From NCBI GenBank assembly GCA_963802795.1, contig CAWDJV010000003.1, positions 186,001 to 250,000 on the forward strand: 64,000 bases of DNA, in the 5' to 3' direction. The stretch comes from JAIBJN01 sp963802795 (lineage in GTDB: Bacteria > Actinomycetota > Thermoleophilia > Gaiellales > Gaiellaceae). Shown piece by piece: positions 1 through 8,502 of the stretch. How positions within the stretch are numbered: the first letter of the stretch is position 1; each line of letters starts with the position of its first letter. The notes beneath the pieces are model-generated. The model had not been told where the DNA came from. It ran no database searches and was given only the letters and a program-made list of their open reading frames with translations. Both the position numbers and the translations under genes were made by a program.

Positions 1-416
1 CCAGCTTCGGCAACGGCAAACTGGACTTCATCCGCGGTCGTCTTCCAGTCCTTCACTCGGTACGACGACTTGATCACGTCGGTGATATAGCAGCGCCATC
101 CTCCCGGCCTGAACGCGGCCGCCGGACTTGAAGCCGTGCTTTGCGAGCATTTCGCGGAAGAGCTTGTCGCCGGGGCTCGATGGTCCACTGCGTCTCGTTG
201 TCTGTAGGTTGTTCGAAGCTGTCTCGAGGCGGCTGAGGCTCGGCGACTCGGCGATAAACCAAACAGGGCGCGAATGGGTCACCGAGGTAGCCGGTCATCC
301 CACGGGTGTTCGTCCCGTCGATCCGGGAGGCGAGGCTCATCTCGATATGCGGCGTCGGCGCGTCGTTCGAGCTCCGCGAAAAAGGACGCGTGGTCGGCGG
401 TGACTGGGCGCTGCAT
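1..416 (-). pseudogene. Unrecognised ORF, frame-broken, runs off the window start
   Basis: Last visible gene of the minus-strand operon that begins at 4545. Its ATG at 416 shares one base with the helicase stop (TGATG), which fixes the start and shows translational coupling. The first ~26 codons begin MQRPVTADHASFFAELERRA. The frame then switches near 340 to a segment with MSLASRIDGTNTRGMTGYLG, and again near 170 to a segment with GDKLFREMLAKHGFKSGG. I do not recognise a family. The three segments join into one plausible soluble protein, so the breaks look like indels rather than gene ends. Confidence 0.4.
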
Positions 417-1771
417 CAGACCTTGACGGTCTCGAGGTGCTCGAGCAGGCGCGCGTGCGCCTCCCACCCGTCGAACTCGACCTGGCGCGTCACGCCCAGT
501 TCGTAGTCGGAGGGCGGCGCGTGATCCTCGAGCAGCTGCCCGGCGCCGGCGCGGCCGACGACGACGCACGCGTGACGGTGTCGCGTGGTGAGCACGGCGG
601 CGCGACCGGCGTCGAGGTGGAAGGCCGTCGCGTCACGACGACCGGCGAGCGGATGCCAGACGAGAACGACGTCGAACTCGCGACCCTGCAGGCGGTTCGC
701 GGTGTCGACGACGACCTCGCCCAGGTCACGGCGCTGCAACTCGACCGAAACGGCCGCGCGCTGGTTGCGATGGCTGACGCCGACGGCGACGCGAGAGTGG
801 ATGAAGGCGCGACGGTCTTGCCCGCGTTCTTCTCGTCGCGCACCGTTGGCTTCGAGTCGAAGAGACCCTGCACCAGGTCGCCGAGCGCGACGACGATCTC
901 GCGGTCAGGCTGGATGACGAGCCGGTGCGGAAGCTCGAGGTACGCCCAGCCATCGGCGGCTGCAGCGCGCCAGACCTCGGCCGCAGGGCCACCGCGAAGG
1001 GAACGGACGCGCAGCGCGAGCTCGCGATCGCCGTCCTCGCTACCAGGGCCGAAGTCGAGATCGGGATAGAAGACCTCGCGGATCACGCCAGCGGCGCTGA
1101 CCGGCAGTCGTCGCGTCACGGGGAGCGCGCGAACCGGAACGTCGTCGCCGCGGTACGCGAGCAGGGCGTCGACGGCGTTCAGCACGGGGTTGACCGCAAG
1201 GCCGCGCCAGCGCGCATCGTCGACGGTGGAGAACGGGTCGAGCTGGCCAGGATCGCCGAGGAAGTCGAGCGCCGGGAAGAGATCGGCGATGCGCAGGAGC
1301 TTCGCCGACTGCATCTGATAGCCCTCGTCGACGACCCCGGCGTCGAACCGCCCGTCTGGAATGTGGGCAGCGCTGAACGCCCACTTGTCGGCGGTGGCGA
1401 CGATGACCTTCGCCGAGCCGAGGTTCTTCGCGTCGACGATCGTGACGTTCGGCAGATGCTTGTCGGGCGGCAGCACGACGCGCGCTCGCGCGGAAGGAAG
1501 GAGATCTCGCGCTTCGGCGCGATCGCCGCGATCCGACCGACGAGGTCGAACGCCTGCTCGTTCGTCTGGGCGATCACTCCGACGTGCGCGTCGTCGTCGG
1601 CGAGCGCATCGACGAGCCGCGTCACCGCGCCGGTCTTGCCGGCACCGGCCGGCGCCTTCGTGAGGCGCGCGCGCTCGCCGCCGCGCCTTCGCCGCCTCGA
1701 TCAGGTCGTCGACGACGGCATCGGCGGCCGCGAGAGCCTCGGCGCCCGAAAGGACCGTCGAGACTGCTCAT
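416..1771 (-). pseudogene. SF1-type (UvrD/AAA_12-like) DNA helicase, frame-broken
   Basis: Superfamily 1 helicase-like ATPase. Read across three frames it keeps the motifs in order: a P-loop APAGAGKTGAVTRL (motif I), IAQTNEQAFDLV (Ia), Walker B-like GVVDEGYQMQS (II), ALDFLGDPGQLDPF (III), and near the C terminus DTANRLQGREFDVVLVW followed by AVLTTRHRHACVVVGR (V/VI-like). The start ATG at 1771 overlaps the upstream stop as ATGA. Frame switches lie near 1660, 1490 and 730. No motif has lost a key residue, so function may be intact if the indels are sequence errors. It sits downstream of a Cas4-like nuclease and an unknown protein, which suggests a DNA end-processing module. Confidence 0.65.
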
Positions 1772-3364
1772 ACCGCCGTCGTCTCCATCGCCGCCGCCTG
1801 AGTGACGTCGACGAGCGTGTCGAGCGCGGGCCCGTCGTCGAGCTCGGCGCTGTCGTCGGCGCGGCTCCTCGCCGACGGCGTGTGCGTCCAGGGCGTCGCC
1901 CGCGGTAGCGGCGCGCTCAGCGACCAGCCGATCCGGAGGCGTGGAAGATGCTGAAGCAGGCGCGGTCGCCGTGACTCGGGGAGCTCGCCGCGCATTCCCT
2001 CGACGACCTTCAGGACGACCGTTGCGCCGCCCGGACGCCGAGGGCACCGCCGACTCGACGAGCACGCGCAGCTTCTGCCGATCCGTCCACCACAGCTCCG
2101 TGCCGATCGGGAAACGGGCACGGGTCCGCGATGGCGAGCGTGATCAGCGGCCGCGCAGTCATCGACTTCCCGGACGGGCCGAGCTCGCGGTTGTCGGTGT
2201 CGACGTTGATGACGTCGCCGACGATCGCCTGGCCCTCGACTGATCGCTGCGAGCAGCGCGTACTCGTCCTCGAGCACCTGCGCGGCCTCGTAGCGTGCCT
2301 GTGCCGCCTCCCAGTCGTCGAGCACGAGCGCCGCCCGGCGCGCGGAGTCGATCGGACGCTCGACGTCCGCCTCTCGCGATGTAGTCGGCGTGCCGAGTGA
2401 AGTCGCGCAAGATCGTCGTCCCAGCGCGTCGCCACCGACGGCGCCTCCGGCAGTTCGGCGAGGATGTCGCGGGCGATCCAGAGCGCTTCCCAGGTCGGCA
2501 TCGAGACACGGACGCAGCAGCTCGCGCATCTCTCCGCCGAGCTTCTCGACGACGCGCGGGATCGACCGAGCCGGCACGCTTGGCGTTGAACCGCGCGACC
2601 GCCTCGATCAGCGGGCCGTTGTCGACCTGCGGATCGGTGAGGACGCTCATCGGGCACGCCCTCGATCAGCGCTGCCGCCTCGGCGCCGTGCATCGAGTCG
2701 AGGTCGACGCCGTTGCACGCGCTCGGAGCGATCTCGGCGAGGTAGGCCGGGGTCGAACCATGCGAGCTGTGCGCCGAGGTGAGCATCCTCGAAGCTCGAC
2801 TGGCCGGTCACGAAGTGGTTTGCGAGTTCGCGGGTCGCGACCACCGTGAGGGCGGAGCCGGCCGACGCGCCTGCTCGGCGTAGAAGCCGAGATGCGCACC
2901 CGCGACGTTCACCTCAGGCGGCACTTCGATGTGGCCGCCGTAGCCGGCCGGACGCATCCGCCGACCGAGCCGGTCGAGCAAGCGCGACCACCGCTTCGTT
3001 CGCGACGAGCAGCTGGGGAGCCCTGCGGACGCGCGTGTAGTGCTTGCCCGTTCTTCGTCTGGAAGTGGTCGCGCGGCGCACCGGCAGCGGCATCGACGGC
3101 GTCGCAGACGATCTTCGCCAGCTTGCGCCATCGCGCCGAACGCGATGCCCGGCGTGCGGGGCTCGGGCGCGACGATCAGCGTCGGCTTCGCCGCGCGAGG
3201 TGCCGACGAGCGCGCCCCAGACCGCGTGCGACTCGATCGACATCTGCATCGCGGCGATCGCAATCGGCTTCGGCTCGAGATGCACGTGGCGGAGCACCCG
3301 CCTGCGCTGAGCGCGACCCGACTCGGCGGCGTGTCGCGGCGATCAGCAGATCGACCGCGTTCAT
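1768..3364 (-). pseudogene. Unknown ~530-aa protein between nuclease and helicase, frame-broken
   Basis: ATG at 3364 (MNAVDLLIAA) overlaps the nuclease stop region, and its stop overlaps the helicase start. Pieces read in successive frames include PKPIAIAAMQMSIESHAVWG, AKPTLIVAPEPRTPGIAFG, VATRELANHFVTGQSSFEDA, LAEIAPSACNGVDLDSMHG, MSVLTDPQVDNGPLIEAVAR, VLDDWEAAQARYEAAQVLED, GQAIVGDVINVDTDNRELG and VVLKVVEGMRGELPE. I do not recognise the family or any catalytic motif. It is predicted soluble. Frame changes occur roughly every 100-200 bases, while the amino-acid text in each piece looks natural and free of nonsense codons. By position it is a core part of the nuclease-helicase operon. Confidence 0.45.
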
Positions 3365-4545
3365 CTAGGCGCAGCCTCCTTCGGCGCGCAGCCTCGGCGG
3401 ATCCGTCGGCAGCGCGGCCTCGATCGAGCAGCCGAGCGGCGCGCAGCAGGTGGTCGGCGATGTCCTCCTCGGCACTGTCGGGCGGCGCGCCGTTGGCGAG
3501 CTCGAGCGCGCGCCCGATGCTGCGGACAGAGCCGAGATCGAGGCCGGCGCACGCCGGGTTGCCGGAGACGCGGGCGGTCTCGCGGCAGTGGAGCGCGAGC
3601 GGGCAGTATGCTGAGGCAGGACGGCTCGTAGTGCGTGCCGAGCGTGTCGAGTACCTCGGCGATGTGCCCGGCGGCGTCCTCGTCGTTCATGCCGGTGGTG
3701 TCGAGGGTCACGCCGGGCGGCAGAGCCGCGAGGATCGTCGGGATGGTCGCGCGGCGGGCGAGCATGCGGCGCAGCGTGCGCACCTGCCGCGAGACGTCGA
3801 TCTTCTCGACGGTCGGGACGAGCGAGGTGTTCTTCGCACAGACGAGCAGCACCTCGGTCGAGACGACGCTCGGGTCGAGCCCCTCGGCCTCGAGCAGGTC
3901 GACCAGCGCGGCGACATAGACCGCGGTCTGCCACGCCGCCCCGCCGACCTTCTCCGGGTCGGCGCGACCGTCGACGACCGGGAAGCTCTTGATCTCGACT
4001 ACGCGGATCTGGTCGCCGATCCGCCAGGCGATGCCGTCGGCCTCGAGACGCGCGATCGCGCCGCCGAAGTCCCACTGAAGTGCGCCGCCGTCGATCAGGT
4101 TGTACGCGTCCGTCCTCGCCCTGGGCCATGGCGATGATCGCGTTCTTCGTCTCGGCGGCGCGCTTCGCGAGGGCGATCGACGGATCGCGCGGGTTGATCG
4201 GATAGAGCTCACGCAGCGGCAGGACGCGCACCGCCTCGACGGGATAGCCGACCTCGCGCAGCAGGCGGATCAGCTCGGCGTAGTTGTCGTCCTTGACGAG
4301 GCGCTCGAAGCGATTCCCGCGCTGCAGAGCGAACTTCGACTGCTCCTCGGGCACCGGGCGGCCGAGCCGCGCTGCGAGCGCGGCCTTGTCGACACCGGCG
4401 GCGTCGAGCACGCGGCGTGCGTTGCACGCCGGGTTGGTAGCGAATCGCTGCAAGCGTGCGCGCGTTCGGGAGCTTCATCCGGGAGTGGGCCGCGAAGAGC
4501 AGCGAGACCGGCCGTGACCGGATCAGGCCCGCCCTTGCGCACCAC
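3365..4545 (-). pseudogene. Cas4-like PD-(D/E)XK nuclease with Fe-S cysteines, frame-broken
   Basis: RecB/Cas4-family nuclease by motif. IRVVEIKSFPVVDG supplies the E-x-K core, AAWQTAVYVAALVDLL supplies the QxxxY motif, and four cysteines sit as in Cas4/AddB: one near the N terminus (FATNPACNARRV) and a C-x3-C-x5-C group near the C terminus (PSCLSYCPLALHC). A GTG start at 4545 follows a GAGGAGG ribosome site at about 4553-4559. Frame switches lie near 4480, 4460, 4115, 3612 and 3425. It is first in the operon. Such nucleases trim or cleave DNA ends in repair, CRISPR adaptation or phage systems. No cas1, cas2 or CRISPR array is visible, so a stand-alone Cas4-like role is more likely than adaptation. 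Confidence 0.65.
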
Positions 4546-4847
4546 TACGCGTCCTCCTCAATACCCTTGAAGACCTTCAACGCAACCTTCACGAAGAACC
4601 CTCTTCTCCCGTTGTTTCCTCGGCCTGCTCGGCGACCCAGGCTCAAGATCTGAATGACAGACGACCGACCGAGGGTCATCCTCTCACTCTCTCTTCGGCT
4701 AGCCGGCGTGCATGCTTTAGGCCTGCTGAGACCACACCTCAGTGGGTTCGGCGCAGGGGGATGTGTCTTGGGGTTCTCGAGGGGCTTCGCGTTGAGGGCG
4801 CAGACGTCGGGCTGGTCTGAGAGCGCCCCAACCCTTCGTCGGTCGGC

Positions 4848-5072
4848 CTAGCGGGGCGACCCGACAGGCTCGAGCCCGTGCTCTCGGACGACGTGCTCGG
4901 GCACGACGAACGGGTACGCCCAGCCTTGGGCGTTCTGATGCCGGGGCGTCGGCTTTGCGAGACGCTCCTTCCAGAGCTCGACGATGCTCGCCGCCCACAG
5001 CGTGCCAGCGAGGCCGTGCTCGTCCAGGTAGGCGCGAACGTCGGCGGCGGTCGGGCGGCCTCTTGGGTGGCA
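4848..5072 (-). pseudogene. C-terminal fragment of an unrecognised protein
   Basis: A 75-codon open stretch ending in TAG at 4848-4850 reads naturally, with RPTAADVRAYLDEHGLAGTL, ASIVELWKERLAKPTPRHQ and PFVVPEHVVREHGLEP. It has no ATG or GTG at its head and is closed upstream by a stop, so it is truncated or frame-shifted. Family not recognised. It overlaps the head of the plus-strand NYN gene, which may mark a junction or an error in the sequence. Confidence 0.35.
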
Positions 5073-5815
5073 CAGTGAGCCGAAGTGCGTTCAGTTGCGG
5101 GTATCGAGAGCTACTGGTCGCACTCCGCGGAGGCGTCGAGGAACACAGCACGGGCCTGACCTTCTTGCGCACATATTGGTACGACGGCGCGCGGGACGGG
5201 ATCCCGACGACTGATCACAGACTCATCGCAGGCCTTCCGTACGTCAAAGTCAGACTCGGGCGACTAACGAAGCGCGGACAGCAAAGGGTGTCGATGGACT
5301 CATCTACCGCGATCTAACCGCTTTCGCGCGCGTCGGCGCTCGAGCGCGCGTACCTGTTCACCGGCGACGGGGACCTTCGCGAGAAGCGTCGTGACGGCCC
5401 AGGACCTTGGGCGTTCAGGTCGTCCTCATGAGCCTGCCCCAACCCGTCAGACGGGCCGGTGAGCCGCCCGTGGTCGCGAGGTCGACGAGGTCATCGTGCT
5501 CGAGCGCCGTTTTGGGAGGCCTCACTGCTCGAGGCGGAGGCCGTCGGCACTTGATCGGAGCATCGGTGCCGCCCGAGAGCGCAGCCCTGGAGGCCTGTGC
5601 ACAGGCATTCGGGGCAGGTAGGGCGGCCGACGCCACGACGGACGAGGTCCTTGAGCTGCTGAACAAGGAACCCGAGGTGCCGAAAGACATCTACGTCCAG
5701 CTCGTTCTAGCCGCGGAGACGTCGGTCGGCTTTTTGCGGTCCGCATCCCGCTGCTAAAGGCGAATTGCGGAGCGCGTTCTGGACCGCGCTCAAGCGCGAG
5801 ACCGAGGACCAAGCG
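5065..5815 (+). pseudogene. NYN-domain (LabA/DUF88-type) RNase-like protein, frame-broken
   Basis: Read through successive frames the strand gives a coherent NYN (PIN-like) protein: SCGYRELLVALRGGVEEHS, LRTYWYDGARDGIPTTDHR, LPYVKVRLGRLTKRGQQ, then VDGLIYRDLTAFAR, AYLFTGDGDLREK, GVQVVLMSLP and EVIVLERRFWEASLLEAEA. A helical tail follows (ALEACAQAFGAGRAADATTD, NKEPEVPKDIYVQLVLAAE, ELRSAFWTALKRE). TGDGDL and VDGLIYRDL hold the acidic residues expected at a PIN/NYN metal site. The usual N-terminal start with its first aspartate is not visible. Frame switches lie near 5300, 5325, 5400, 5470, 5545 and 5745. NYN proteins act as RNases in RNA turnover or defence; which applies here is unknown. Confidence 0.5.
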
Positions 5816-6107
5816 GGTCGGCGGCGTCGAATTGTCTTCCGAGGAAGGCTCGGAAGGCGAATGAAAGCGTCATGGAGCGTGCGCCTCAGGGATTCGCGCA
5901 AGATTGGCACGCCACGAGCGTTACCGACCACCATCCACTATAGCCATGGGGCGTGACGCCGCCCTCTCTCGGCGGTAGCACGGGTTCGAGTCCGAATGCC
6001 CACTCTGGACGTCCGGAGATGGACGTCGCTCATACGTTTGCTGCCCTTGCGCTGCCCGCTGGGCGAGGGATCTCAGCTATCGGTGTCTCGAAGCTGGCCA
6101 AATGCAG
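5816..6107. other. Non-coding stretch before tRNA-Gly, with a tRNA-like fragment
   Basis: No convincing gene. At about 5949-6002 there is a compact tRNA-like string: GGGCGTG pairs 6 of 7 (one G-U) with AATGCCC 46 nt later, a CGCCG/CGGCG hairpin lies between, and a T-loop-like GGGTTCGAGTCC is present. It is too short (about 54 nt, no D arm) to be a working tRNA. It may be a tRNA remnant or chance. Confidence 0.25.
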
Positions 6108-6124
6108 CGCTTTCGGCGAAAGCG
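6108..6124. terminator. Hairpin overlapping the tRNA-Gly 3' end
   Basis: CGCTTTC (6108-6114) and GAAAGCG (6118-6124) form a perfect 7-bp stem with a GGC loop. It overlaps the last bases of the tRNA gene, so it cannot coexist with the acceptor stem. It could act as a transcript end or be part of an integration-site core. There is no T-run. Confidence 0.3.
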
Positions 6125-6193
6125 GACGACGGGGCTCGAACCCGCGACCCTTGGCTTGGGAAGCCAATGCTCTACCAGCTGAGCTACGTCCGC
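6121..6193 (-). tRNA. tRNA-Gly (CCC)
   Basis: The minus strand folds into a full cloverleaf: acceptor GCGGACG / CGTCCGC, D arm GCTC-GAGC, anticodon stem TTGGC/GCCAA with loop TTCCCAA (anticodon CCC), and T arm with GGGTTCGAGCCCC. CCA is not encoded. It marks the edge between the frame-broken block (1-6000) and the well-behaved chromosome, a common place for integrated DNA. I did not find a second copy of its 3' end in the window. Confidence 0.93.
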
Positions 6194-6336
6194 CTGGCGC
6201 GCCAACGATACCACCGCCCGGCGTCCACCCTGGCAGCGCAAAGGGCGGCTGCCACAAAGCCGCGCTCGCCTCAGGGTCCTAGTGCCTCGCGCCCGGCGAT
6301 GGAATACTTCTCTGGGAAATCCGGAGAGGAGTTGGG

Positions 6337-7368
6337 ATGGGAGAGGAAACGCTGGAAGCGACTGCGCGCGCGCTCGTCGCGCCGGGGAAAGGCATCCTCG
6401 CGGCCGACGAGAGCACCGGGACGATCGAGAAGCGGCTGAGGTCGATCGAGGTCGAGTCCACCGAGGAGAACCGCCGCGCGTACAGGGAGATGCTCTTCAC
6501 GACCCAGGGCCTGGGCGACCACATCTCGGGCGTGATCCTCTTCGACGAGACCATCCGGCAGTCGACCGCGGACGGGACCCCGTTCACGAAGGTGCTCCAG
6601 GACGCCGGCGTCATCCCCGGCATCAAGGTCGACACCGGGGCCAAGCCGCTCGCGGGCGCGGAGGGAGAGACGGTGACCGAGGGCCTCGACGGCCTGCGCG
6701 ACCGGCTCGCCGAATACCGCGAGCTGGGCGCGAGGTTCACGAAGTGGCGCGCCGTCATCTCGATCGACGACGAGAAGATCCCGAGCGCGTACTCCATCCA
6801 CGTGAACGCTCACGCCCTCGCCCGCTTCGCCGCGCTCTCGCAGGAGGCCGGGCTCGTGCCGATCGTCGAGCCCGAGGTGCTCATGGACGGCGGGCACACG
6901 ATCGAGCGCTGCTACGAGGTGACCGAGGCGACACTCGAGGCCGTCTTCAACGAGCTCTTCTCGCAGCGCGTCGTCTACGAGCGCATGCTCCTGAAGCCGA
7001 ACATGGTCATCTCCGGCAAGGAGTGCCCGCAGCAGGCCGGCCCCGAGGAGGTCGCGGAGAGGACGGTTCGCTGCTTCAAGAGCGTCGTCCCGGCGGCGGT
7101 GCCGGGGATCGTGTTCCTCTCGGGCGGCCAGAGCGACGAGCAGGCGACCGCAAATCTGAATGCGATGAACGCGATCGGGCCCCATCCGTGGGAACTGTCC
7201 TTCTCGTACGGCCGCGCGCTCCAGGCGCCCTCGCTCAAGGCGTGGGGCGGCGACGCCGCCAACGTCCGGGCCGGGCAGGAGGCGCTCGCCCATCGGGCCC
7301 GGCTCAACGGCGCCGCGCGGAGCGGGAGCTACACACCGGAGATGGAGAAGGTCGCCGCGGCCGCCTAG
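6337..7368 (+). CDS. fda: Fructose-bisphosphate aldolase, class I
   Basis: Cleaves fructose 1,6-bisphosphate to DHAP and glyceraldehyde 3-phosphate in the cytoplasm by a Schiff-base mechanism. The 343-aa product starts MGEETLEATARALVAPGKG and shows eukaryote-type class I landmarks: GILAADESTGTIEKRL, FTKWRAVISI (active-site Lys), and RMLLKPNMVISGKE, whose Lys is the expected Schiff-base residue. LSGGQSDEQAT also fits the family. GGAGAGGAG lies 6 nt before the ATG. It is convergent with glpX and the two stops share a CTAG tetranucleotide at 7365-7368. Aldolase next to a bisphosphatase suits switching between glycolysis and gluconeogenesis. Confidence 0.96.
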   Translation: MGEETLEATARALVAPGKGILAADESTGTIEKRLRSIEVESTEENRRAYREMLFTTQGLGDHISGVILFDETIRQSTADGTPFTKVLQDAGVIPGIKVDTGAKPLAGAEGETVTEGLDGLRDRLAEYRELGARFTKWRAVISIDDEKIPSAYSIHVNAHALARFAALSQEAGLVPIVEPEVLMDGGHTIERCYEVTEATLEAVFNELFSQRVVYERMLLKPNMVISGKECPQQAGPEEVAERTVRCFKSVVPAAVPGIVFLSGGQSDEQATANLNAMNAIGPHPWELSFSYGRALQAPSLKAWGGDAANVRAGQEALAHRARLNGAARSGSYTPEMEKVAAAA

Positions 7369-8357
7369 CGGTACTCGCGGCCCGAGAAGCGCTCGAGCTT
7401 GTCGAGGGCGTGCTGTGCCTCGACGCGCCGGACGGTGCCCGACCGCGACCGCATGACGATCGAGTCGGTGGTCGCACCGCCGCGCGTGTAGCGGACGCCG
7501 CGCAGGAGCGCGCCGTCGGTGACCCCCGTCGCCGCGACGAAGACGTCGTCCCCGCCGACGAGGTCGTCGGTCGTCAGGACTCGATCGGGGTCGTAGCCGC
7601 CATCCACGAGCTGCTGCCGCTCCCCCTCGTCACGCGGCCAGAGACGTCCCTGGACGATGCCTCCGAGGCACTTCACGGCCGCCGCCGCGATCACGCCCTC
7701 GGGCGTGCCGCCGATGCCCATCATCAGGTCCACGCCGGTCCCCGGCCGAGCGGCGGCGATCGCGGGCGCGACGTCCCCGTCGGTGATGAGGTTCACCTTG
7801 GCGCCGGCCTCGCGAACGCCGTCGATGATCGCCTGGTTTCGCTCGCGGTCGAGGATCACGACGGCGATCTCGCTCGGTCGCACGCCCTTCGCCTCGGCCG
7901 CGCGCTCCACGTTCTCCCCCGGCGGGGCGTCGATGGAGAGCGCCTCGGCGACGTCCTCCCCGCCCACCAGCTTGTCCATGTAGACGGCCGCGCCCGGGAA
8001 GAACATCGTCCCGCGCTCGGCCACCGCGATGACCGCGATCGCGTTCGGCTGGCCGACGGACGTGAGACGGGTTCCCTCGAGCGGGTCGACTGCGACGTCC
8101 ACGGCGGGCGGCTGGCCGTTCCCGACGTCCTCGCCGTTGTAGAGCATCGGCGCCTCGTCCTTCTCCCCCTCTCCGATCACGACCACGCCGCTCATCGAGA
8201 CCGTGTCGAGCATCGCCCGCATCGCGTCCACGGCCGCCTGGTCCGCGGCGATCTTGTCGCCGCGGCCGATCCAGCGTCCGCAGCCGAGCGCGGCCGCCTC
8301 CGTCACGCGCACGAGCTCGAGGGCCAGGTTCCGGTCAGGAGCGGAGCCGTCCGCCAT
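7365..8357 (-). CDS. glpX: Fructose-1,6-bisphosphatase, class II (GlpX)
   Basis: Metal-dependent FBPase of gluconeogenesis, 330 aa, typical length. Landmarks: GCGRWIGRGDKIAADQAAVD near the N terminus, the metal site VIGEGEKDEAPMLYNGE, the Li+-sensitive phosphatase motif VDPLEGTRLTSVGQPN, and GIGGTPEGVIAAAAVKCLGG. Its product and substrate link it to the adjacent class I aldolase. The start is ATG at 8357; upstream lies a 10-bp inverted repeat shared with the divergent antiporter gene. Confidence 0.96.
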   Translation of the reverse strand: MADGSAPDRNLALELVRVTEAAALGCGRWIGRGDKIAADQAAVDAMRAMLDTVSMSGVVVIGEGEKDEAPMLYNGEDVGNGQPPAVDVAVDPLEGTRLTSVGQPNAIAVIAVAERGTMFFPGAAVYMDKLVGGEDVAEALSIDAPPGENVERAAEAKGVRPSEIAVVILDRERNQAIIDGVREAGAKVNLITDGDVAPAIAAARPGTGVDLMMGIGGTPEGVIAAAAVKCLGGIVQGRLWPRDEGERQQLVDGGYDPDRVLTTDDLVGGDDVFVAATGVTDGALLRGVRYTRGGATTDSIVMRSRSGTVRRVEAQHALDKLERFSGREYR

Positions 8358-8377
8358 GCCGCGCGCATCCTACGACA

Positions 8378-8451
8378 CCTAGGAGGGCTCGACGAAACGC
8401 GGGCGGTGCCGCCGGGCCGCGCCAAGCCACGTTCCGCCAAACCCTCCTAGG
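8378..8451. promoter_or_regulatory. Divergent-promoter inverted repeat
   Basis: CCTAGGAGGG at 8378-8387 is the exact reverse complement of CCCTCCTAGG at 8442-8451. The pair brackets the space between divergent glpX and the antiporter gene. The 54-nt spacer makes a looping operator or two binding half-sites more likely than a terminator. Regulator unknown. Confidence 0.4.
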
Positions 8452-8502
8452 ATTCCCGCCACCGACCGAAGGGAGCAGGCGCTGACTCTCGGGCAGCTGG
8501 CG

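Noticed and set aside
5949..6002. A second tRNA gene next to tRNA-Gly
   Set aside because: Too short, no D arm, and only three pairs in the T stem; kept only as a possible remnant.
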